64,000 bases of DNA from Carya illinoinensis (Eukaryota > Streptophyta > Magnoliopsida > Fagales > Juglandaceae): the NCBI RefSeq assembly GCF_018687715.1, contig NC_056766.1:5236501-5300500 (forward strand), in the 5' to 3' direction. The notes under the pieces were generated by a model, which was not told the DNA's origin, made no database searches, and worked only from the letters and a program-made list of their open reading frames with translations. A program made the position numbers and the translations under genes. Numbering within the stretch: the first letter of the stretch is position 1; each line of letters opens with the position of its first letter. This document shows positions 1 to 13,320 of the stretch, piece by piece.

Positions 1-1280
1 GATTGAGGAGCAAAACCACATCATTTCTACTGATTACTTTTGTGTCATTTGGCTCCAAAACAACAAAATAGGATCTGATTGATTCAAAATCCGAACCCCC
101 CAAAACCAACGATTTAATCGGTAAAAATAAAACCCAGTTAACCCATACCTCTTGTTGTAGGAGATTTGAGGACTTGGTCGGAGCTGGTGGCGGTTGGCTG
201 CAAACGGCGGAGGATTCGATCGGACGGTTCAAATGAGAGGATGCATGAAATGAATGGAGAAGAAACTGTATCGCGGCTTATATAACGTGATTTCGTTCGA
301 ACGGAAAGGGTATTAGTTCGAACTGAAAGAGTATAAGTTCGAATGAATTATATAATAATTCATAAAAATATATATAAGTACAAGAGGTAAAACAATACGT
401 TTTATATTACTAATACTAGTATTAGTATTAATAAAAAATTTTTGGACTAGTATATATAATATATATTACTTATCTATATTATATAGCATAGAGTATTTAA
501 TTAGTTACTTATTTATATTGTAAGTAACTAGTATATATATTATGCATTAGATGAATATAAAATAGTCTCAGGTAAAGCATTGCATTATAAAGTAATATAC
601 TAAGTATATAGTAAAACATTGCATTAAATATAAGTATAAAATACGTATATCTAATATATTTAGTTTGTGTATAAGTAATAAACCAAGTACTTAGAATATA
701 TTATAAAGTATTATAGAACTATTAGTTTTCATATATTTATGCTATCTATACTATAATAGATAGTATTATACTATTAGTGATACTTAGTATTATACTTATA
801 GTGATACTAATTATAAGTATAACACTATTAGTGATACTAAATAAAATATTATACTATTAGTAATACTTAATATTATAGATTGATAAGAAACTTAGTATTA
901 TGCTATTAGTAACACTTAGTATTATATAGTGTATTGTATTTTATTATATACTAATAATAATATTGGGTTTATTATGTGTATATTTATATATTTCTATAAT
1001 TGTCTGTTTGAACTAATATAAAATAGTTTGAATAGAGAAAAAGTCTGTTCGAATGATTTTTTTTTTTTTGTTTGAAGGGAAAATTCGTGTCAACTTATCG
1101 ATACATGCTAGAGAATATTCTTTTCTTTTCTTTTTTTCGTTTGAACTCTAATATTATTAGTTCGAAAGGAAAAATATTGTGAGAAAAATTTGAGGTTTTT
1201 TTATTTTCGCATTCAAACTTACAAAAAATCCGTTCGAACGTAAATTCATATATTATTAACCCGATCCTTTCACTTCATTT

Positions 1281-1410
1281 TTACTCAAATTGAGGTTTGA
1301 GAGAGGGAGAGAGAGCGTGACAGAGGCTTTGAGAGAGTGTTGTGGAGAGAGAGCTTGAAAGAAGTGAGAGAAAGAGATTCTTGAGAGAGAAAAGACAAGG
1401 ACAAGAGGTA
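1281..1410 (+). other. purine-rich GAGAGA stretch, possible 5' leader exon of CACTA copy 1
   Basis: A run of GAGAGA-type sequence ends in ACAAGAG followed by GTAATA, which looks like an exon end with a splice donor. The equivalent stretch in copy 3 (about 36,940-37,070) ends ACAAGAG followed by GTAAGT. Conservation of this block and of the donor-like end in both copies suggests an untranslated first exon of the transposase transcript. This is inference: there is no transcript evidence, and the purine run alone could be low-complexity DNA. Confidence 0.35.
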
Positions 1411-1899
1411 ATATATATTTTTTTGTTATTTTTCATTCCGATTTTCGTTTGCAGGTATCTTGATATTTGTTGCATTTATTTGTTAGGATTGAACAACGGT
1501 TTAATGTGTTTTATGCATATATAGGTATTGCGGATTGATATTTTTATTGGATTGCAAAAATTAGAGGTAAGTTTTTATAGTTTTCTAAGTTCTTTAATAA
1601 TCATATTTAGGAATAATCATATAGTTTTCAATGTATTGTATTAAAATATGTCATCATGTATTTGAAAATTGTGTTTTGTGGTGCAATTTTTTGCTCTTTT
1701 TAGTGACTGGTTTATGATTTTGACACTTAGTATTCGAACACTCTGAATACCATTTGAATTGAATTTACTCAGTTCGAACGGAATCAAATGAGGCTAGAAT
1801 TCCGTTCGAGCATTTTGAGTGTTTGTTCGAACAGTATCAATTAGATGGTAGTTATAATGTAATTATAAAATGTAATTATAATGTATAATTGTAAATATT

Positions 1900-2400
1900 T
1901 AAGTACTGTATTGTAATAAATTAATACTTAAGATATAATTATAAAATATTTAATTAAAGAATTAAAATGTATTAGTGAAAATATTTAAGTAATCTAATTA
2001 AATAGATTAATACTTTAAATATTCTTATAAAATATTTAATTAAATAATTATAATGAATTATTGATAATATTTAAGTACTCTAATTAAGATGATTAATACT
2101 TAAAATATTCTTATACATTATTTAATTAGATAATTATAATTTTAATTAATTCGATTTAAGTACTCTAATTAAATAGATTAATACTTAAATTATAATTATA
2201 AAATATTATAATTAAATATTTGAAAATATTTAAGTACTCTAATTAAGATGATTAACATGATGGAATATACTTATACAATATTTAATTAAAGAATTATATT
2301 GTATAATTAAAAATATTTAAGTACTCTAATTAAATAGATTAATACTTCATTGCATACATTACAAATATTTAAGTAAATAATTATTTAAGTACTTCAAAAT
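1900..2400. repeat. AT-rich diverged tandem repeats inside CACTA copy 1
   Basis: Units contain AATTAAATAGATTAATACTT and TATTTAAGTACTCTAATTAA and recur roughly every 110-140 bp with much divergence. They correspond to cleaner tandem units in copy 3 (37,523-37,870). No coding potential is visible. Confidence 0.6.
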
Positions 2401-2949
2401 ATTTAAGGGCCCACCATGTATACTTGTAATGTAATCTTGCAATGTATTTGTGATGTATACTTGTTATGTTTATTACTAAGCGCTTGGATTTTCTAGTTAT
2501 TTTACATGCAGTTAAACTTTAGGCCCTTTCGAGAGTTGTGGCTAAATATTCTCTTAAATAATATTTGGGTACAACTCTTGAATTGTCTAAAGTGGGCAGT
2601 TTGAGATTCTATCATCTATATGACATATATATTCAGTTAAAACTTCTGTGTTAGTCAATTAAAATTTTGGTTTAGCATTTTCTTACATTCTTCGAGTATG
2701 TAGTTCGTAAGTTTCTTGGCCCATGAATAGAGTCGACAATTTACCGTGACTAGCATATTTGGAGAATTGTAGGGAAATGATGTCGAAATTTTTATTAACA
2801 TACTAGTTTTGGACTGAGTATATATGCGATATAGATGATAGTCTCTCAAATAAGATAGGACCAACTGCCTTAAAAATAGATGGTAAAGTGACATGTGTAT
2901 TGTAATAGTTTATTGATAGTGCTTATCCCATGAATTAGATTTTTTATAT

Positions 2950-5900
2950 ATGGATAAGAGTTTGATATTGTTGAGAGATAGACTTGGTCGAGACTATAAG
3001 CAATATGCATAAGGGGTGAAATCTTTCTTTGAATTTGCTTATGGGAGTGTTGACAGTCGAGAATTTATAAGATGCCTATGCAAGAAGTGCAAAAACCTTA
3101 GTTCATATAATATGATGGCTGTGGAGGATAATTTATTTGTAAATGGAATTGATCATAAATATTCACATTGAGTTTTACATAGCGAACCATTTCCTAAATG
3201 AGTTAGATTTGGCAGTCATCTCAATCAGATGGATGAATGTAACGAGAACGACACAGACGACATAAATGTTGATGTTTCTGATGATAGTTATGATAATAGA
3301 GAAGATATGACTGAAATGTTAGGGAATCTTAGCGCAGGCATATTTGGTGCCAGGGATGGAGAAGGAACATCTATACAATCCTTTGAGGGAAATGAAGACT
3401 TTGGATAACTGTGGAAGGATGCACAACGAGAATTGTATGAAGGGTGCACCCGTCATAGCAAGTTATCATTCACTGTCAAGTTGCTACATATTAAGTCTAT
3501 TTGTCCTATTTCTGCAAAAGCCATCGATATGCTGCTTGAATTATTTAAAGAGGCTCTCCCACAGGATAACGTAGTACCTCGAAATTTTTTTGAAGTGAAG
3601 AAATTGAAATGAGGTTTAAGATTTGATTATAATATCATCCACACATGTAATAATGATTGTGTTCTCTTCTGGAAGCAATATGCAACATTTGATTCATGTC
3701 CGGTGTGTCATGAGTCAAGATGGACATCAGATAAGCGTAATGTACCTCATAAAGTGCTAAGACATTTTCTGCTTATTCCTCTACTTCAGAGATTGTTTAC
3801 TTCCCGGATGACTACAACAGATATGACTTGGCATCACACACAAAGAATTCAAAATGATTAATTCCTCACGCATCTTGCAGATTCCTTACAATGGAAGAAA
3901 TTTTATGACAAGAATCCATGGTTTGCCAAAGAACCTCGTAATGTACGTCTTGGTTTAACAACTGATGGCTTTAATTCATTTGGCAACATGAGTACTTCTC
4001 ATAGCACCTGGCCTGTCATAGTAGTGCCTTATAATTTGCCACCATGAAAGTGTATGAAGGATCCTTATTTTATAATGACTCTATTAATCCTAGAGCCAAG
4101 GTCACCAGGAAATGAAATAAATGTATATTTACAGCCAATGATAGCAAAGTTGAAAGAGTTGTGGGAGCAGGGTGTCAATACATATGATACGCCCATGTCG
4201 CGTGAATTCAAGATGCATGCTGCAGTACTTTGAACAATAAATGATTTTCCAGCATATGGGAACTTGTCTAGGTGGAGCACAAAAGGAAAAATGGTTTGTC
4301 CTGTTTGTAACAAAGATACACAGTCTCAGTGGTTAACGAATGGTCGGAAATTATATTTCATGGGACACCATTGATATCTACCTCATGATCATAGATGGCG
4401 TTCAAATAGAACAATGTTTGATGGAAGGGTTGAGCGTAGGTCATCACCGCCGGAGTATTCTGGTGGTGATATTCTCAGTCAATTGAAAGATGTTCCAGAC
4501 AACATATTTGGAAAGAATGCAAGATGTCGAAAGAGGAAATGACAAGCAGTGGAATTGAATTGGACAAAAAAAAGTATTTTTTTGAGTTGCCATACTTGTC
4601 TATCAAACACTGCATCACAATCTAGATGTTATGCACATTAAAAAAAATATATGTGAGAATATTTTGGGTACCCTGATATTAATACAAGGAAAGATAAAAG
4701 ATACAGTCAACTCTCGTAAAGATTTGAAAGAGTTGGAAATAAGATCGGAGTTACATTTGCAAGATACTGAGTCGTTAGCTTATATGCCCCTTGGATGGTA
4801 TACACTTTCAAGTGATGAGAGAAAGAAATTCTGTGATTGGTTCATGACAATCAAATTACCCGATGGTTATGCTTCAAACATGTCAAGATGTGTTCGAGCT
4901 CATGATTGGAAGATAACTGGTCTCAAAAGTCATGACTGTCATATATTTCTGTAGCGATTGTTGCCAGTTGGTGTGCGTGGAAAACTTACTCGAGATGTTC
5001 ATACAGCTCTCACAGAATTAGGATGATTTTTCAGGAGTATTTGCAGTAGAACGTTGAAGGTTGATGCCTTATTAAAAATGGAAGTTGACATTGCATTGAT
5101 ATTGTGCAAATTGGAGAGTTTGTACCCGCCTTCATTCTTTGATGTAATGGTTCATTTAGCTGTGCATCTACCTTGTGAGGCTTTAGTTGTTGGCCCCGTT
5201 CAGTATAAATGGATGTATCCTATTGAACGATTTTTGGAAAAACTTAAGCGATTTGTGGGGAATATGGCTTGTCCGAAAAGATCGATCGCAGAGTCATACA
5301 TTCATAGTGAGTGGCATACATTTTGTTCAATGTATTTTCATGGGGTTAATATTAGATTCACGAGACTAGATCGAAATTATGAAAGTGGACAAATGGGAGT
5401 TTCATCAACATTTATCGTGTTTTCCCAGAAAGTACGTCTCATAGGTGCGCAAGGGGGCTATGACCTATGTGGGCGAGAGTTTGAAAGAGCTCAATGCTAT
5501 ATTTTGAATAACTGTGAAGAGATTGAACATTATTTCAGGTTAGTGATGATCATCTAATTTAATAATATTTTTAAATGCATTTATAATAATGTAGTACATA
5601 TTGATAGAAATTAATAGCTCACATTAACATACACAACAAACATATACATTTACTTCGCACGAATGGTGTGATTGACTTAGAAAAAACACACGAAAAAGAA
5701 TTTGCCTTGTGGTTTGAACTTACGGTATTACTAAAATTAAATATGCACAATTATTTTGAACTCTATACATTCTGTAAATGTCACCATATTTATATATGAT
5801 ATTGATATAAGTATAATAAAATTTATTTATATAGGTTGCATCGAAATATAGTATACATTCAGGTGAAATCTCACCAGAAGTATATGCTTTGGCATGTGGT

Positions 5901-6554
5901 CCGTCTAAGCAGGCTATCCAATATTCAGGATGTTTGGTGCGTGGATATAGATTTCACATAGCAGACAGAGAATGATATAGGAAAACTCAAAATTATGGGG
6001 TCGTAGTCGAAGGAAGTCATGGGGATAATAATATCGATTTTTATGAAATTATGGAAGATATCATAGCGTTAAAGTATGTGGAGGGATATATGGTCTAGTT
6101 ATTTAAATGTAATTGGTGGGATGTCTTAAATCCTAGGTTGGAAGTGCGTAAGGATGAATATTTTGTAAGTGTCAATACCTCTCGCAAATAGTATGAGAAC
6201 AATCCTTTCGTCCTCACATGCCAAGCAAATCAAGTTTTTTATTTAGATGATTAGGAGTTTGGAAATCCATGGCGGGTAGTTGAGAAGTTTGCACCTAGAA
6301 ATATATATAATTATATTCCAGAGGCAGACAAACCACATGAAAAAGTTGATAGTCAAGACCATGAAGAAGCATATCAAGAAAATGAATCAGACATCAATTT
6401 ATTTGTTGATCTAAGCCAATATGACATGGTCCCATTGCGCAGAGAAGATGTTCAACCCGAAGTAATTGAAGGTGACATGTCAGAAGAACATGAATCCACT
6501 AAAGTGTCTACTGAGGATGAGAGCGACTAGTCCAACAAAACTAATACCAAATGA
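2950..6554 (+). pseudogene. CACTA copy 1 TNPD-type transposase, decayed
   Basis: This aligns codon for codon with the transposase of copy 3. It opens with a transposase-associated domain (MDKS...RLGRDY, then the CxCKKC-type cysteine motif near 3075-3095), followed by the tnp2 transposase core, a DUF4218-like region with the segment YPPSFFDVMVHLAVHLP (about 5120-5170), and a DUF4216-like region (about 5890-6330). Many in-frame stops are visible, for example TAA replacing a codon near 3010, TGA near 3612 and TAG near 4953. Two positions that are stops in copy 3 are still sense codons here: CGA at the R after DAQ, and TGG in the LFWKQY segment. The two copies therefore died by different mutations. 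Confidence 0.9.
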
Positions 6555-6645
6555 TTTTCAAATAGATATTTGTGTATGTATAATTCTTATAAAAATATGA
6601 AATATATCTTGTTTGAATAATAATTTATTATATTTTCAAACAGAT

Positions 6646-7672
6646 ATGCCTCCTAAACGCAAAAGAACACGTGAGCCATCCCCACCACTTACTAACTCCC
6701 CGTATGATTCACTTACCAACAATGGTGGGTCAACATCAATAGAATCAGAATAAGGTATTTTCTCATTGAATATCTTTTAAATAAAATAACTTAATTAAAA
6801 TACATGCTTTAATTTTGTATATATAGTTGTTGTAAACCAACACCGAGTTAGAGGCATTATGAGGGGTCTCTGCATAAAGAAAGTAAGGAAAGTGGATAAA
6901 ATTAAAATTGATATACCTGATGATCACACCGGTAGCTTTGGGATTCGGCAGCTTGGCTTGCTTCTTATGTTGGTACATTTACTCGCACGTATGCACCAAT
7001 GGCTACATCCTCTTGGGCAAAAGTTCCCTAAGATGTGAAAGATCATATCAAAAATCGTTGTCTGGTAATAAGTTACTTAGTTCAAACATTTTTATTTAAA
7101 TAACTTTTGAAATTATACTAATTGCTTCTAATTTTTTGAAGGACGAATTTGAACTAAATTTTGGTCGTCGAGATGATCGACTAACGATTGAGGAACTGAT
7201 GTCAAATGCATTCCGAAGGTACAAAGGTTGATGCCATGCACACACTATCAGAAATTCAGTACTACGACAGAAGCGCGTCAAAATCCATTCCAAGCAATGC
7301 CACCAAACGAATGAGAGAAAGTTTGTGATCTGTTTGAAGATTTTACTTATCAGGTAATTTCGCTGCTATCTTTTTTTAATAATATATAATAGATGTATTA
7401 AACATAAAATTATAATATTTTTTTTAGCAACGAAGTACGGTGAATAAAGTAAATAGATCAAATTTAACGATACACCATCATGCGGGTTTTCGATCTTTTC
7501 ATCGCTTGTCAAGAAAAATAGTTAGTTATTTTAGTCTCCATTAAATATTAATATATACACTTTTCTTGTTTTAATTATGATATTAATTTTCATTTTGCAG
7601 CAAGAAGAAAGTCTTGCTGATTATGATCTGACCCAATTGTATGCTAAAGTACATAAAAATCGTGATGGTGTT
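6646..7672 (+). pseudogene. CACTA copy 1 TNPA-like gene (Ptta/En/Spm family), truncated
   Basis: It starts MPPKRKRTREPSPP and matches the six-exon TNPA-like gene of copy 3 through exon 5, including a DEFELNFGRRDDR segment (7142 onward) and an STVNK-NRSN segment (about 7435). An in-frame TAA near 6751 breaks exon 1. The gene is cut at about 7672, where a different repeat begins, so the C-terminal coiled-coil exon is absent. Confidence 0.85.
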
Positions 7673-8650
7673 TGAGGCACTCTAACCCCTCCCCGATGAA
7701 GTGCAACCGATGCTCAACCATTCAAAGCAGGAGATTTACCTTCTTCATGAGCGTTAATAGGCAGGAACGGGTTTAATTATAGACTACTTGAATAACCTAC
7801 CTTCTTGACGGGGGAGAGCAGGTTTGGCACCTGGCCACCACAATACCTCCCCAACCTCCGCTACAATGAGGAGTGAGCACAACACCAAACTAACCCTCAC
7901 TTACCCTTCTCTTTGACGTTAACGGACCAGAGTGGGTATAGTCACAAACTGCCCTAACAGACTTCCTCCACGTGCGAGTCAACAAGTGGGATTAGCCCCA
8001 AGCTATGCCAAAAATTACCCCATCCCCGTCACTACGAAGGTACAAATCGGTCACGACACCATCCAAATTACCACCTAGCAGGACAAAAGGGATGATTCAG
8101 CTTGAGGCACTCTGACCCCTCCTCAATGGAGTGAGAGCGGTTCTCAGCCTTTTGAAGTAGGAGATTTACCTTCCTCGTGAGCGTTAATAGGCGAGAGTGG
8201 GTCTAGTTACAAACTACCCGAATAACCTACCTTCCACATGGGGGAGAGCAGGATCAGCACCCGGCGACCGAATACCTACTCGGACTTCTGCCACAACCAA
8301 GAGTGGACACAGCACCAGCCTGGCCCTCTCTTACCCTTCCCTGTGACATCAACGGGCGGGAGTGGGTACAGTTACACATTGTCCGAACAGACTACTTTCA
8401 CTTGCAGGTCAACAGGGGGGATTAGTCTTGGGCTATCCCGACCTCCCTGATGGGGGAGAATGAGTCTAGCCCTAAAGCTGCTCAAACATTACCCCAATTC
8501 CATTGTGGCATAGGAACGGATTGGTCGTAGCACTATTTGAATTACCTCTTAGGGGGATAAAAGAGATGGTTTGGCTTAACGCACTCCGACTCCTCCCCGA
8601 TGGAGAGTGAGCGGTCCTCAGCCTTTCCAAGCTACTTAGAGGACCACATC
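7673..8650. repeat. GC-richer direct repeats, about 430 and 474 bp, plus a partial third unit
   Basis: Three units begin with the theme GGCACTCTGACCCCTCC at about 7674, 8104 and 8579. Each continues with GAGATTTACCTTC, GAGCGTTAATAGG, GGGGGAGAGCAGG and similar blocks. Related subunits also recur inside each unit (GAGTGGGTATAGTTACA-type text appears twice per unit), so the repetition is nested. Base composition is clearly richer in G+C than the flanks. No protein is recognisable. It is probably LTR-retrotransposon or satellite-like DNA that invaded or replaced the end of CACTA copy 1. Confidence 0.7.
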
Positions 8651-9540
8651 TCTCACGATAGATAGCACATCAACCAGATAGCTCATTCAAACAAGCATCT
8701 TCACTACACCATGGCTAGACAGCTCCAATTTGTGAATTTTGAAGATTATTTACACTAATGTGATTGATCCCTGCAGCAACTCACCTCCCTGCAAGACCAA
8801 AACAAAAGGTAGGCTTGAAAGGTTGTCTTATCCCTCTCGTAGAGAACCATGGGTCGGCCCTCGGCCACTCAAAGATAGAATATTCATCAGCAGAATCTTC
8901 ATTAGCTGAAATCTTCATTAACAGGATCTCCACCAAAAGGAATCTCCATCAACAAAGTCGGCATCAACAAAATCTATGTCAACAGAATCTTTATCAACAA
9001 AATCTCCATTGATAGAATCTTCAACAAAATCTACGTCAACAGAATCTTCAACAAAATCTCCATTTGACAATGCAGGAAAAGAGGCGGGGCAAAGCGAAAG
9101 GAAAGGACAAGAAGAGGTAAATAAAGAGGAAAGCAAAAGGGAAGACAAAAGGCCCGGCTGGTAAAGAGGTAGGAGTGGAAAGAAAGGCAGCTAAGAAAAT
9201 GAGAACTAAAAGAAAGGTAGCTAAGGAAATAGGAGCAAAAAGAAAGGCAACCAAAGAAACAGAAACGGAGGGAACATGGCCAATAAAATAGAAAGGAATA
9301 TTAAAGGAAGTTGGGAGAACAAAGCAACAACAGGAAGGCTCGGCAGGATAAAACTCTACGGAAAGACCGACAAGCGGAAAATTGATGCCCTAGCAAAATT
9401 GGACAAAGCGAATGAAAATCGACCTGATAAAATTCTCATTGATTGGGTTTAATAAGAATTGGTGAGATAATTGTGAGGGGATTTTCCCCCTGCCCATGGG
9501 AGTTCTTAGGCCTAGCCCCTTGGGAGCACTAGACTTTAGT
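8651..9540. repeat. low-complexity repeat region, Lys/Ala and Ser/Thr codon-like tandem units
   Basis: From 8880 to 9065 short units like AATCTTCAACAAAATCT repeat with a 15-30 bp period. From about 9075 to 9280 A/G-rich units of about 30 bp (AGAAAGGCAGCTAAG type) would read as a Lys/Ala-rich basic segment with at least one stop. Around 9477-9530 lies a block (GATTTTCCCCCTGCCCATGG and onward) that reappears in similar form at about 49,855-49,910, which marks it as dispersed repeat DNA. This is probably retrotransposon-derived. I do not call a gene here. Confidence 0.5.
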
Positions 9541-10625
9541 TTGACCATTCCACATGATAAACGTACAAATGCACGCGACTTCCATCTTTGAGATTTTTGT
9601 CTCCCAAGATGGATACGTTCTGGGTAAATTTAGACTTGTTTTCTAATAAAGGGAGCATTGGTATAAATCTAAAAGAAAATGTCAAAAATTAAAAGTAAAA
9701 ATTAGGCTTAAAAAATATCTTCTCTTTGCTTTTTGGAGGTAACAAGTATATATGCATAGAGATTTGTTTTCTAGGAAGACAACATTTACTTGTCATCTTG
9801 GTTTTTAGCTCTTTCTTTGCTTTTATAATTTACACATTATAAGAGACCAAGAGAAGGTAATTAGTTATTAAAACTAAATATATGTGTATAAGCTTTGCTA
9901 TACATATATTGGTGTGTGAGCACATGCCAATTATAGTGAAACCAATTATAATTTAAAAATAATTAAAAACTAATCATTTTTTTAGCATAATTGATCATGG
10001 TGAAAGCTTCCATATAGCAGTGTTTTATATAGTACAAAATACGATGTTAATATTATTATTATTTTTTACTTTTTTTTATTACTATTCACAACAATTCTCA
10101 TTATCCAAAATCAATCTTAATCTCTAAACAAGCCGTATAAAATTTATTTAAACATTTAATATTTTACGAAAAACATGTACAGATATTAATAAATATTATA
10201 AAATTTATTTTATATTTTCTATCTTTGACATTTAAAATCCTTAAATCCGACAAAACATTAATGAGATAATCTTGTCTCCTCGCAATATAACCCTAACCAA
10301 AAACTTTTAATGCTAATAAACATTTGTAATGATATTCATGGACAGTGACTTTATGTAAAAAGGAAAATGTTAAAGGGAATTAGATGGTTTGCATCCATGA
10401 AATGCAACGAATAATGTATTTATTTTTATTTTTTTAATATTAAAAAATGGAAATAATTGGTGCATTTAATCGGTACGTACGAACCATCGATCCGTTTAAA
10501 AGTATATATATGCTTATTATATATTCTTATAATTAAAAGAAGGATGGTGCTAGCAGTCGGCCCAATACGTACAATTGGCGTATTGTTAGCTTAAATCTGA
10601 CCGTCCCTTTCTTCAATATTATAGG
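9541..10625. other. AT-rich intergenic stretch, no gene seen
   Basis: No open frame of note and no recognisable RNA gene. The segment 10,130-10,250 recurs in diverged form at about 22,495-22,590, with shared text such as AACATGTACAGA and ATAAATATTATAAAATTTA, so part of it belongs to a duplicated or dispersed repeat. Confidence 0.6.
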
Positions 10626-11535
10626 ACCACGTCTCTTTTTTTTTTTTTTTTTTTTTTTGATAATAAACTTCAATACATTCATGAAGGAAGTTACAACTGT
10701 GACTAATAAGTACGGGTAACAAGCCCCGACTACAAGCCAACTACACATCGGTTATAAGTTTCCCCGTACACAACTTTCATTGCGCCGGACAGTGTCTAAA
10801 CTTCAAAGCTCTCTAAAGACAAGACCATACTGAGATGTGAGACTCTGTAAAACAGAAGTGTCCATCTCGACTTGTCTGCGAGAAAAACTCATTCCAACCC
10901 TCATCCTCCAAGAGAGGATAGGGACTCACAACCCTTCTCTTCCAATAGAAGAAAGGGACTCACAACCCTCATCCTCCAAAAAAGGAGAGGAACCTACAAC
11001 CCTCATCCTCCTAAGAGGAGAGGGACTACTACTACAATTTATTTGATTTAAACCTAACTGACATAGTAAAAATAACAACACTCGTAAAACCCTAATGAAA
11101 ACAAAAGTAAACACTATGGCGGCATGGCCCACCAACCAACAGGTTATGAGTGCCTGACACAACGGGTTGTGAGTGCCTAACCCACGCCGTCTGCCCACTC
11201 CCGTGTTGACAGTGATTGCCTGACACAACACCCACGTTCTTCTGCGTTCAGCACCTGCCCACTCACTTCTGCTCCCTCTCCGTTCGGCACTCTCCCAAAG
11301 CCCAACGCTCAGCCGCAGGGGTTGCTCTCCCCCTCAACTCACGCTGATACCGATCACCACGTCCCAAGCCCGTCGGAAAGGTCTGCCCTGTGGGCTCCAA
11401 AACCGTAAAAACGCTGTCTTAAGGTGCTGCTTCCAGGGCTCACGACGGTTCATGAATCATGCATCACCTCAACCCCGATCGCCGGCTGTCTTCATGTTAT
11501 CCAGCCCATCCCAGAAACAGAAACCACGTCTCTTT
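10626..11535 (-). mobile_element. retroposon insertion, minus orientation, with 13-bp target duplication
   Basis: The 13-mer ACCACGTCTCTTT occurs at 10,626-10,638 and again at 11,523-11,535. Just inside the left copy is a run of about 20 T, which is a poly(A) tail read on the minus strand, followed by GATAATAAACTTCAA, the same kind of tail seen in the LINE stumps elsewhere in this window. The insert is about 880 bp. Inside it, 10,905-11,030 holds imperfect repeats of about 35 bp (ACTCACAACCCTCATCCTCC type). No reverse transcriptase is visible, so this is a 5'-truncated or non-autonomous retroposon. Confidence 0.75.
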
Positions 11536-13194
11536 GGTAAGGAGGCCCCCAGCTATTTTCTATAATTTTTATTTGTTTGTAATATTCTTTTCTAGTTTCT
11601 GTCAATTTTATTCATTAAAAAAATCTAGACGATTATGATTTGAGGTACATTAAACGACCATATTTTCAAGTATTTCTAAGATAGGGAGGATTATATTATA
11701 AAAAAAAAATCTATTTATCGTTTATTTTTTAATAATTATATTATAGCTATTTTTTTATAGAAATGTCATAATTAATTCGAGAATTTTTATTTTAGAGTTG
11801 GGTGGGGTTGATGAATCTCAGAATTCAACCGAAAAGGTGTCGACCCAGAAACACTTTTAGAATGATTATAGGTTTATTTTTTAGTTAAATTTAATGTTGA
11901 TATATATATATAAATATATATATTAAATTAAAGGTTTATAATTTCTCAATTAATTTTTTTTTCACGTGAATCTTGTATTAATTTATTTTTTTAAAAAAAT
12001 AGTATACTGTTTATACAATCTCCTATTGTAAATATCATTTTTCTAAAAATAATATAGAACGAGATCAATCTGAATAATCTGATCAACGTGGCCGTACGTC
12101 CGTATTCCTCAATTTAGGCGATTTGAACTTTAATTAATCAATTTAAGTCAGGCTTTGGAAATCAATAGATATATATATATACGTCCGATTGAAATATCAC
12201 CCAAATTAATATGTAGATCAACACAGCAATATTAAATATATTCTCTAAACAGTATACATGAGAATTAATAAATTTCATAATAATAATGGATAGAAGATCT
12301 AGACCTAGTCTTCGTATAGAAAATATTCATAAATTAGAGTTTCATATAAGCTTCCGAGTTCCCACTGCACAGAAGGATCATGAGCTGTTGCTACATGCAC
12401 TGTGCTAAATGGGACACAATGCGCGTCCAAACTTGAGTTGGAAGCTGCCAGTATCTAGCTAGTTTCTAGCTATGTAAAGATACTGCAGGTTTTTTGGACA
12501 AAAAGATGAAACAAAAAAAAGGGATTACATAAAGTATGGCTTAAAGAAAAAGAATTAAATTTTATAAAAATAAATTTATAAAATAACGTAATTTTATATA
12601 ATACATTATATATATTTAATAATTTAACATTATACATACCACATGATTAAATTTTATTAATTTGTAATAAATGATATAAAATATATCTAATTAATATATA
12701 GTAGAAAGATTAATTAAGAACGCAATCATTTTCGATGGCCGTGCAGTACTGTCGACACATGCAGCTAGAAGCTACATGTAAATTATTCTTTTTTCTTGTT
12801 TTTCTTCTTGGTAACGGTATCCCTACGTACGACTGAGATCCGACTACATATATTGATCATCAGCTTATACCTCATTAATTGAATAGGAATTAAAAATACA
12901 CGATTAAGCCTGTCTTTCCTAAATGAAACATGGTAGGCCAAGCACGTACGAGTCATGTTTATAGATAGTTCATTTGTCTCACCTACCTAATCTGGATTTC
13001 TGCGAGGTTTCCAAATTAACGGTGGGGTAATCATATATATATATATATATTTATAGGGTACGTACTACTCAATATATATGTATTCTCATGGCTGGGGCCA
13101 ACATTATTATATCCAACAAATTTATATGTAAAGAATTGATGAGACATGACTCATCGATTTGATTTTTGATGTACCACAAAAGTAGCTGATTGTT
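11536..13194. other. AT-rich intergenic stretch, no gene seen
   Basis: Short open frames only. AT microsatellite runs near 11,900-11,930 and 13,035-13,055. Nothing recognisable as a gene or RNA. Confidence 0.6.
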
Positions 13195-13320
13195 GAAACT
13201 CGTTCATGATCTAGTATGAGAACATAACTAATCAAGACGTACGACGTAGGAGTACTATAATTTTTTTTTTTCTATATATAATATTTTACTATTAATAACC
13301 CAACATCTGCAGTGCTGCCC
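13195..13320 (+). repeat. duplicated segment, partner near 22,625-22,797
   Basis: The text CGTTCATGATCTAGT, then CAAGACGTACGACGTAGGAG, then ATAATATTTTACTATTAATA, occurs here and again at 22,630-22,790, with a small insertion in the second copy. Together with the 10,130/22,495 match this shows that the DNA on either side of CACTA copy 2 is an old duplication, or one dispersed repeat present twice. Confidence 0.7.

Larger units (their letters stand above)
1..7672 (+). mobile_element. CACTA (En/Spm) transposon copy 1, degenerate, both ends missing
   Basis: The sequence runs parallel to CACTA copy 3 from about 35,560 onward: the same leader, the same purine-rich GAGAGA stretch near 1290-1400, the same AT-rich tandem segment, and the same transposase and TNPA-like genes. 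The left end lies outside the window. The right side stops abruptly inside a TNPA-like exon, just after codons reading roughly HKNRDGV (about 7640-7672), where unrelated repeat DNA begins. The genes are riddled with stop codons, so this copy is inactive. By eye it is close to copy 3 and clearly closer to it than copy 2 is. Confidence 0.9.

Noticed and set aside
8764..9254. Overlapping frames rich in Asn/Gln, Ser/Thr or Lys
   Set aside because: Short-period DNA repeats read in several frames. There is no consistent start or splice pattern, and stops lie between repeat units.
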